In this document: positions 8,224 to 12,607 of the stretch, in pieces
How positions within the stretch are numbered: the stretch's first letter is position 1
How the letters are laid out: each line of letters begins with the position of its first letter
Assembly (NCBI GenBank): GCA_030587525.1
Contig: JAUQYW010000331.1
Coordinates: forward strand, 1 to 12,607
DNA length: 12,607 nucleotides
Direction: 5' to 3'
Source of the DNA: Candidatus Sigynarchaeota archaeon
GTDB lineage: Archaea; Asgardarchaeota; Lokiarchaeia; Sigynarchaeales; Sigynarchaeaceae
The notes under the pieces: model-generated
Told to the model about the DNA's origin: nothing
Databases searched by the model: none
Seen by the model: only the letters and a program-made list of their open reading frames with translations
Program-made: the position numbers and the translations under genes

Positions 8224-8526
8224 ATGAGAAGCACAATGATAAGTTATATCGTTGTCGAGAGTACTGCGCCTGCCGACGTCTTCGACGCCGTCGCAAAGGC
8301 ATCAATAGAGACAAAAACGGAATATCCGGCATTTGTCAAGAAAATCCTGGATATTGGTGCGAATTACGTGAACTTAAGCGTGTACAAGATCGAGGACGGG
8401 AAACTCGCGGATGCATTGAAGGTGATCGCTGCCCGTTATCACAAGATCGCGGCAAGAGTTCCTTCATATTCCTTCGACGTGACCCCGATGTTGGAAATTT
8501 CCGAGTGGGCCGCTCTCAAGAAATAA
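8224..8526 (+). CDS. Small alpha/beta protein, ferredoxin-like pattern, unknown function
   Basis: A 100-residue soluble protein that I cannot name. Predicted order is strand (SYIVVES), long helix (PADVFDAVAKASIETKTEYP region), strand (YVNLSVYKIED), helix (KLADALKVIAARYHKIA), strand (SYSFDVTPMLEISEW). This beta-alpha-beta-alpha-beta order is typical of ferredoxin-like or dimeric alpha/beta-barrel small proteins, which often act as dimers. There is no signal peptide, no cysteine and no metal motif. Translation may instead begin at the ATG at 8236, which would open directly with the first strand (MISYIVVES). The gene has its own TATA box at 8155 and is the first of three small genes. Coding status is well supported by the regular amphipathic pattern; function is open. 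Confidence 0.75.
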   Translation: MRSTMISYIVVESTAPADVFDAVAKASIETKTEYPAFVKKILDIGANYVNLSVYKIEDGKLADALKVIAARYHKIAARVPSYSFDVTPMLEISEWAALKK

Positions 8527-8562
8527 AAATCATTTTCATCTTTATTCCATTATTTTTTTCCA
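8522..8562 (+). terminator. T-rich archaeal-type terminator candidate
   Basis: Just after the stop of the 100-residue gene the plus strand carries several T runs, ending in ATTATTTTTTTCC (about 8549-8561). Archaeal termination often needs only such T tracts without a hairpin. If active, it would separate or attenuate expression of the two small downstream genes. Confidence 0.35.
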
Positions 8563-8585
8563 ATATCGAAAAACGCGTGATGAGC

Positions 8586-8708
8586 ATGCCCCTCATGCTA
8601 CGAATGGCGAAAGCGGTCAAGGCGTGGAAAAAGCACTCCATAGCGAAATCCAAGCGCTCCCAGGAGAAGACTGAAGCCCAACCGCAAGAAAAAGGGCACT
8701 CCACGTGA
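8586..8708 (+). CDS. Possible 40-residue basic small protein
   Basis: A short frame beginning MPLMLRMAKAVKAWKKHS and continuing into a lysine-rich, polar tail that ends EKGHST. The first half could form a basic amphipathic helix. The evidence that it is real is the start region: GTGAT at 8577-8581, complementary to the archaeal 16S tail, sits four bases before the ATG, and the same arrangement recurs before the next gene. An in-frame ATG at 8580 would add two residues. It lies between the 100-residue gene and the acidic ubiquitin-like gene, ending 37 bases before the latter's chosen start. No family is recognised, and short length leaves chance coding possible. Confidence 0.4.
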   Translation: MPLMLRMAKAVKAWKKHSIAKSKRSQEKTEAQPQEKGHST

Positions 8709-8745
8709 TCCACCATTATTATCGAACGCGAACGCGGTGATGAGT

Positions 8746-9036
8746 ATGGGATCCAAGGAATCCATCACGTTTCACTTCACGATCCATGCTGGCGACGAGG
8801 AGGCATCGTTTTCCCGCGTGTATGCATCGTCGGATCGTTTCGGGGACATCTTGAGCGAGCTGGACGACGAGTACGAGCTAGAATCGTACTATCTCGCGAC
8901 GCTCGACGACCAGGCGTTGGTCGACGACGACCTGGACAAGACAGCAGGCCGCATCGCCCGGGAATTTGGCACCTACTTCATGTTGACCGTGGATAAAAGT
9001 GCCGATGGCACTCCCGATGATAGCCCGGGCAAATAA
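8746..9036 (+). CDS. Acidic 96-residue protein, possible ubiquitin-like beta-grasp
   Basis: A soluble, strongly acidic protein. The order of predicted elements follows ubiquitin: strand 1 (SITFHFTIHA), turn (GDEEA), strand 2 (SFSRVYASS), helix (RFGDILSELDDEYEL), strand (YYLATLDDQAL), an acidic loop with D-D-D-L, and a last strand (TYFMLTV). The stretch LDDQALVDDDLDKTAG lines up in spacing with the FAGKQLEDGRTLSDY region of ubiquitin. The C terminus is ADGTPDDSPGK with no diglycine, so conjugation like ubiquitin is not supported; a free-standing or binding-only ubiquitin-like module fits better. I chose the ATG at 8746 since GGTGAT (8736-8741) lies four bases before it; GTG 8737 and ATG 8740 are in-frame alternatives that overlap that site. 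The fold is an inference from pattern. Confidence 0.7.
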   Translation: MGSKESITFHFTIHAGDEEASFSRVYASSDRFGDILSELDDEYELESYYLATLDDQALVDDDLDKTAGRIAREFGTYFMLTVDKSADGTPDDSPGK

Positions 9037-9064
9037 CATTATGAATTCCAATTTATTGCGCCAT

Positions 9065-9073
9065 CAAATATTC
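9065..9073 (+). promoter_or_regulatory. TATA-like element before the DUF998-like gene
   Basis: CAAATATTC is centred about 29 bases before the ATG at 9098, the distance expected for a leaderless archaeal transcript. No ribosome binding site precedes that ATG, which agrees with leaderless initiation. The match to the consensus is only moderate. Confidence 0.35.
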
Positions 9074-9097
9074 AAGACACCTTGGATTAGCTAGAGT

Positions 9098-9691
9098 ATG
9101 CCTTTATCCAAAATTTTGAAACTTGGAATGGCGAGTGCTGCGGGCATCATCGCCTCCTATGGAATCTTCACCCTGATTTCGGGGTTGCTATACCCCGGGG
9201 GCATCGATCCCCTCACCGAATATATCAGCTATCTAGGCGATTATGGGAAGAATCCCTCTGGCGGTATCTTTTATAACATTGGCTGCATCCTCGGGGGCTC
9301 GTTCATCATTCCTTTCGTCATTTCGCTCGAAGTCTGGAAGGATGAAAAAAAAGCACAATCATTATTCTTGAGGGTTTCCCAGCTCATCGGGTTTGCCGAT
9401 GGCATCGCGTTGATATTTATCGGTATCTTTCATAGCGGTCATCCCTATCATGGCGACGCGTCATCCGCGTTTTTCGTGACGAACCTGGCCTTTTTCATCT
9501 TCACGACCATCGCCTTGCTATTTCACCCGGCGTTCTACAAGGGTATAGCGATTTACGCTTTATTGGTCTCCGTATTCAACTTGATCTACGTGGCTTCGGA
9601 TCCAGGACCCGTCATCGAGTGGATTACCGTGTTCACGGCACTGGGTTTTGTGGCATTGCTCATAGTCAATATGATCGTTCGCAAGCCATAA
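9098..9691 (+). CDS. DUF998-like integral membrane protein
   Basis: A 197-residue membrane protein with about six hydrophobic segments, near residues 10-32, 58-77, 89-109, 123-141, 145-165 and 170-192. The first loop contains DPLTEYISYLGDYG followed by GGIFYNIGCILGG, the arrangement typical of DUF998 proteins (an S-x-LG motif, then an N-x-G motif at the start of helix 2). A conserved-looking HSGHPYHGDAS stretch sits between helices 3 and 4, also usual in the family. The biochemical role of the family is unknown to me. It has its own TATA-like element and no evident ribosome binding site. It is separated from the putative glycosidase downstream by a 94-base gap with a small hairpin, so co-transcription is uncertain. 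Confidence 0.8.
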   Translation: MPLSKILKLGMASAAGIIASYGIFTLISGLLYPGGIDPLTEYISYLGDYGKNPSGGIFYNIGCILGGSFIIPFVISLEVWKDEKKAQSLFLRVSQLIGFADGIALIFIGIFHSGHPYHGDASSAFFVTNLAFFIFTTIALLFHPAFYKGIAIYALLVSVFNLIYVASDPGPVIEWITVFTALGFVALLIVNMIVRKP

Positions 9692-9710
9692 TATCGACTT
9701 CCATTGCATT

Positions 9711-9725
9711 GCTTTGTTTCAAAGC
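9711..9725. other. Small intergenic hairpin
   Basis: GCTTTG-TTT-CAAAGC is a perfect six-base-pair stem with a three-base loop, 20 bases after the stop of the DUF998-like gene. No T tract follows, so it is not a standard terminator. It may be a processing site or a chance inverted repeat. Confidence 0.25.
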
Positions 9726-9785
9726 TCAATAAGCATGATATGTTTAGATGTCTTATGACGGGTATCGAAAACATCGAGGATTGAT

Positions 9786-10943
9786 GTGCAGGTGCAACGG
9801 ACAAAATCTAGCGCATTCGTGGTGTTCTCGTTGCTGATTTGCTCCAACATCGCGATGAACGCGTTCATATTTTGCCCGGGATGCACGCCGGGGGTGCATT
9901 ATCCCCGGTATCTCGTGATCCACCCGTTTTTCCCGGGAACCGACACCGACGCGAGCTGGGTCGGGGACATGGTAACGACCCTGGGAAGGGGCTCCGGCAT
10001 TACGCGATTGGGGATTGTCGACGTCATTTTCACGCTCGATTGGAGCGACGCGTTCATCGAGCAGCGGCTGGATATGTACTTCAACGCTTCCGAGGAAAAT
10101 GATGTCGCCGTGCTCTTGCACCTCGATTCGGAACATTTCTATGACAATCGTCCGGACTTGTGGAACTGGTGGAATACATCCTCGCCAGGCTATGACCCCA
10201 CGAACCGCGATAACGTGGAGTGGAGCGATTGGGACACCCCGACCACGAAGGGTTTCTTGAACTGGGGCACCCCCATTGAACTGGCACCCCGGTTATGTTT
10301 TGAGAGTACCGTGGTTCGGAACGAAATATCCCACAAGTGCCAGGTCATCGTCGACCGCCTTGCGACGTGGCTCACTCATCTCTTATCGATCAACCGGACA
10401 GACCTGTTCCTTGGCATCGACGCGGGCTGGGAAACGGGCATCGACACGTACGAGAACGTGGATTGGGTCCCCGAGCCGTACCGGTACCACCTCGGCTACA
10501 ACGCGCTCACCAAGATGGGATACAACGCGACAAACCCGCCGCAAGACCGCGAGAAGGCGCTTGCGGACGTGGTGCACGACTTTGCGGCTTTCGAGGTGCA
10601 GACCTTCATCGACAAGGGCATATCCAAGGAGAAATTGTTCACGCACATTTGGGGGGTCGAAGGTATCTCTAGCCCGTACCACCAGCACGCGCCATTGGAA
10701 GCTGCCTTCAACAATGCCAGCGTGCCCGGGTTCAGCCTCTATCCCGGGTACAACCGGAGCATTGCTCCCCTCGTCGCGGGTATAACATGGGCATTGATGG
10801 AAAGCCCACCGGTTCGGGACTACCAGCAATTCCTGACCATGGGTTCCATCGATATTATGGTCCTGTACGGCTGGAGTGCCAATATCCGGAACGATCCCGA
10901 TGCCATCGACGGCATCAAGGCGCTCTTGAGTTCCAGGCTTTGA
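9786..10943 (+). CDS. Secreted putative glycoside hydrolase, TIM-barrel-like
   Basis: A 385-residue exported protein starting at a GTG with GAGGA five bases upstream; no in-frame ATG gives a full signal. Residues about 9-28 form a signal peptide (AFVVFSLLICSNIAMNA). The body alternates strands and helices as in a TIM barrel: IVDVIFTLDW, DVAVLLHLDSEHF, DLFLGIDAGWETG, LFTHIWGVEG, GFSLYPGY and DIMVLYGWSA. Two acidic residues at strand ends, E216 in GWETG and E292 in GVEG, are where a retaining glycosidase of clan GH-A would hold its acid/base and nucleophile. Six NxS/T sequons agree with an extracellular location. No membrane anchor follows, so it is probably released. The dehydrogenase gene begins 44 bases downstream. 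I cannot place it in a numbered GH family. Confidence 0.7.
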   Translation: MQVQRTKSSAFVVFSLLICSNIAMNAFIFCPGCTPGVHYPRYLVIHPFFPGTDTDASWVGDMVTTLGRGSGITRLGIVDVIFTLDWSDAFIEQRLDMYFNASEENDVAVLLHLDSEHFYDNRPDLWNWWNTSSPGYDPTNRDNVEWSDWDTPTTKGFLNWGTPIELAPRLCFESTVVRNEISHKCQVIVDRLATWLTHLLSINRTDLFLGIDAGWETGIDTYENVDWVPEPYRYHLGYNALTKMGYNATNPPQDREKALADVVHDFAAFEVQTFIDKGISKEKLFTHIWGVEGISSPYHQHAPLEAAFNNASVPGFSLYPGYNRSIAPLVAGITWALMESPPVRDYQQFLTMGSIDIMVLYGWSANIRNDPDAIDGIKALLSSRL

Positions 10944-10987
10944 AAACGGCCGTCGACTTTTTAACGGGCACGGCATTCTTGACCACC

Positions 10988-12262
10988 ATGACATACAATG
11001 TGCTCATTGTCGGCTCAGGCGGACACTGTCTTAACCATTGGCGCAGTCAATTGAACATCCACGGTGCGTTCAAGCCGTCAGGTGTTGTCGATATAGACAC
11101 GGAATTATTATCCAAGGCACCCGGGCTATGGGGCGTTCCAGATGACGCTGTTGCGACGACGATCGATGAGGCAATGGAATTGGGCATTAAAGCGGATATC
11201 GCGCTCATATGCACCCCGATCGAGACACACCATACCATCGCTATCGAAGCAATGCGAAATGGTTTGCACGTTATTTGCGAAAAGAACATGGCGCATTCCA
11301 TGCAAGCGGGCATCGAGATGACCCGATGCGCCCTGGATCATCCCAAATTGGCGACAGTCGTCGGTCACCAATATCCCTTCTGGAGGCAAGCAAATTGGGC
11401 CGTGCGAAAAGCGATCGGCACGGGCAAGATTGGAAAATTGGATTCGATCCAGTGCGATTTCAACCGTGGCTCGGGAGCGTGGAGCCCGACTCCTCCCCAC
11501 AAGGTCGATTGGCGACGGTTCCTAGATCACAGTTTTTTGGAAGATTGGGCGGTGCACACGATAGATCTCTTCCGTTATTTCACGGCTATGGACGCCGTGG
11601 TCGTGTCTGCAGATCTATGGCGACCGAGCTGGTCTCGACAGACCGGCACCTCGTCAATCAACATTCGCATGAAGATGGCAAGCCCGTCTGAATACGAGGG
11701 CGACGTTCCGCTTTTATGTAACGAGCAAACGGATCGTGCCCGTCGCCTTTGCGAGAACGGGAGAACCCCCGCTGGCTGGATCCACGCGCAATACATCGGG
11801 CATTCCGAAGGTATGGGTATTTTCGATCACGGGGAACACTGGATGATCCAGGGCAGCAAGGGTTCGCTGGAACTTATGAATGAGGGCCATGGAAAGAAAC
11901 CCTTGGCAATCCGCATGCTCACCCACGATTACGATGGCATCGACGATGCCGGGCCGAGTGCAAGGATTCCAGCAAGAGAGCTCACTTGGAAGGAATCAAA
12001 CCTTCAACCATATCCCACGGATTTGGAATGTGGCTCCGCTGCACAGTGGAAGGGAAATAACACGGAAGATGAATTCGACAGCGGGGTATTCATTCTCGAA
12101 GAAATGAAGCAATGCATCGAAAGTGGAGGGAAAATAAAACCGACCAGGTGCTTCGAGAATTGCATCAAGACGTTCGCCATCTCCATGGGTGCCATCGAGA
12201 GCAGCAAGCGTGGAGGCGAGCCATTATTCTTGCCGTACCTCTGGGAAATTCCACGAATGTAA
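10988..12262 (+). CDS. Gfo/Idh/MocA-family NAD(P)-dependent oxidoreductase
   Basis: A 424-residue cytosolic dehydrogenase for sugars or cyclitols. The N-terminal Rossmann part starts VLIVGSGGHCLNHW, followed by ALICTPIETHH and the cofactor/substrate motif VICEKNM. K99 is the family's catalytic lysine, but the usual EKP is EKN here. The C-terminal domain has LEDWAVHTIDLFRYF with H190 and D193, matching the family's D-x-x-x-H-x-x-D active-site helix. The ATG at 10988 puts the Rossmann strand at the expected place; an open frame extends upstream to 10787 but only through the neighbouring gene. The start lacks a clear ribosome binding site. It probably forms an operon with the secreted glycosidase. 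Together with the DegT aminotransferase it could make an amino sugar through a keto intermediate; that link is inference. Confidence 0.9.
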   Translation: MTYNVLIVGSGGHCLNHWRSQLNIHGAFKPSGVVDIDTELLSKAPGLWGVPDDAVATTIDEAMELGIKADIALICTPIETHHTIAIEAMRNGLHVICEKNMAHSMQAGIEMTRCALDHPKLATVVGHQYPFWRQANWAVRKAIGTGKIGKLDSIQCDFNRGSGAWSPTPPHKVDWRRFLDHSFLEDWAVHTIDLFRYFTAMDAVVVSADLWRPSWSRQTGTSSINIRMKMASPSEYEGDVPLLCNEQTDRARRLCENGRTPAGWIHAQYIGHSEGMGIFDHGEHWMIQGSKGSLELMNEGHGKKPLAIRMLTHDYDGIDDAGPSARIPARELTWKESNLQPYPTDLECGSAAQWKGNNTEDEFDSGVFILEEMKQCIESGGKIKPTRCFENCIKTFAISMGAIESSKRGGEPLFLPYLWEIPRM

Positions 12263-12317
12263 ATAGATATATGCAATGAGGACCAGCTTACCGCTTGGGA
12301 CGGATGATACGTATACC

Positions 12318-12331
12318 AAATAAAAAAATAT
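12318..12331 (+). promoter_or_regulatory. AT-rich TATA region for the small GTPase gene
   Basis: The A-rich tract AAATAAAAAAATAT is centred about 24 bases before the ATG at 12349, suiting a leaderless transcript. It is flanked by an inverted repeat, ATGATA (12304-12309) and TATCAT (12329-12334), which could be an operator but may be chance in AT-rich DNA. There is no ribosome binding site before the ATG. Confidence 0.4.
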
Positions 12332-12348
12332 CATAAGACACGTCAATT

Positions 12349-12607
12349 ATGCCTCCGGATTCAGAAATCGTCTCGATAAGGGTGCTCGGTGACACCGGCG
12401 TCGGTAAAGATGCATTACTCCGGCGATTCACGACAGGCACGTTTAATTTAGGCGCGATCTACGAGTTTCCCGCGGATACCTCTATACGCATCATCATTGA
12501 AGGTCATAATGTCCTCGCGCAAATGCTCATCGTTCAACCACGAAAATCTCACTCCAGTTGGAATGCCACGCTCCTGCGCATCGTGCATGGATTCCTTCTC
12601 GTGTATG
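12349..12607 (+). CDS. Partial Ras/Rab-like small GTPase with degenerate G motifs
   Basis: The first 86 codons of a protein that runs off the window. Residues 8-32 follow the start of Ras-superfamily GTPases: strand VSIRVLG, P-loop GDTGVGK (14-20), then a helix ALLRRFTTGTF. The end, HGFLLVY (80-86), fits strand 4 (HGIILVYD in Rabs). Two key sites are off. The P-loop Ser/Thr that holds magnesium is Asp (D21), and the G3 motif DTAGQ is replaced by Q-P-R-K-S at 63-67. No clear switch I Thr is seen either. The G4 and G5 motifs lie beyond the window. This looks like a divergent or catalytically dead GTPase of the kind expanded in Asgard archaea. The reading frame is intact, so decay into a pseudogene is not supported by what is visible. 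Confidence 0.78.
   Translation, partial: MPPDSEIVSIRVLGDTGVGKDALLRRFTTGTFNLGAIYEFPADTSIRIIIEGHNVLAQMLIVQPRKSHSSWNATLLRIVHGFLLVY

Noticed and set aside
7653..8234. Minus-strand frame of 193 codons
   Set aside because: It is antisense to the ceramidase-like gene, whose metal-site motifs in this stretch show which strand is coding.
8505..8585. Longer start for the 40-residue basic frame
   Set aside because: It would overlap the 100-residue gene and add an AT-derived hydrophobic stretch, while a well-spaced ribosome binding site points to 8580/8586.
10787..10987. N-terminal extension of the Gfo/Idh/MocA frame
   Set aside because: It lies mostly inside the upstream glycosidase gene, and the Rossmann strand begins right at the ATG at 10988.
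10383..10994. Minus-strand frame of 203 codons
   Set aside because: It is antisense to the secreted TIM-barrel-like gene and has no recognisable pattern.
1..12607. tRNA, rRNA, CRISPR array, insertion sequence, prophage or integrase signs
   Set aside because: I looked for regularly spaced repeats, terminal inverted repeats, transposase motifs and tRNA-like arms and saw none; a formal search was not possible.

Overview
The window looks archaeal and most probably comes from an Asgard (Promethearchaeota-type) genome. The main evidence is a truncated Ras/Rab-like small GTPase fold at the right edge. Supporting evidence is a left-edge protein with a longin-like pattern, a small protein with a ubiquitin-like strand/helix order, archaeal signals (a TTTAAATA TATA box, GGTGAT-type ribosome binding sites, apparently leaderless starts) and many N-glycosylation sequons in the secreted proteins only. 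GC content is moderate (about half by eye). No rRNA, tRNA, CRISPR array, insertion sequence or transposase was seen. The Asgard assignment rests on few genes and is an inference.

Layout: (1) 1-204, minus strand: 5' part of a small longin-like protein leaving the window. (2) 317-2146, plus: secreted GxGYxYP-family protein with a C-terminal membrane anchor. (3) 3096-2245, minus: eight-helix membrane protein of unknown function, convergent with the previous gene. (4) 3297-8153, plus: probable operon of an 11-helix membrane protein fused to an extracellular GH63/GH37-like glucosidase domain, a DegT-family PLP sugar aminotransferase, and a short neutral-ceramidase-like metal hydrolase. (5) 8224-9036, plus: three small genes behind a good TATA box, namely a 100-aa alpha/beta protein, a 40-aa basic protein and an acidic 96-aa protein that may be a ubiquitin-like beta-grasp. 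(6) 9098-9691, plus: DUF998-like membrane protein. (7) 9786-12262, plus: secreted TIM-barrel-like putative glycosidase followed by a Gfo/Idh/MocA dehydrogenase. (8) 12349-end, plus: start of a small GTPase whose P-loop Ser/Thr and G3 DxxG appear to be lost.

How the genes may work together: three exported or membrane-anchored putative carbohydrate-active proteins (317-2146, 3297-5606, 9786-10943) are interleaved with cytosolic sugar-modifying enzymes (DegT aminotransferase, Gfo/Idh dehydrogenase, ceramidase-like amidase/hydrolase). I infer a locus for trimming surface or environmental glycoconjugates and converting the released sugars. A dehydrogenase plus DegT aminotransferase pair is the classic way to make an amino sugar or amino-cyclitol by a keto intermediate. 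Intergenic gaps are all under 300 bases.
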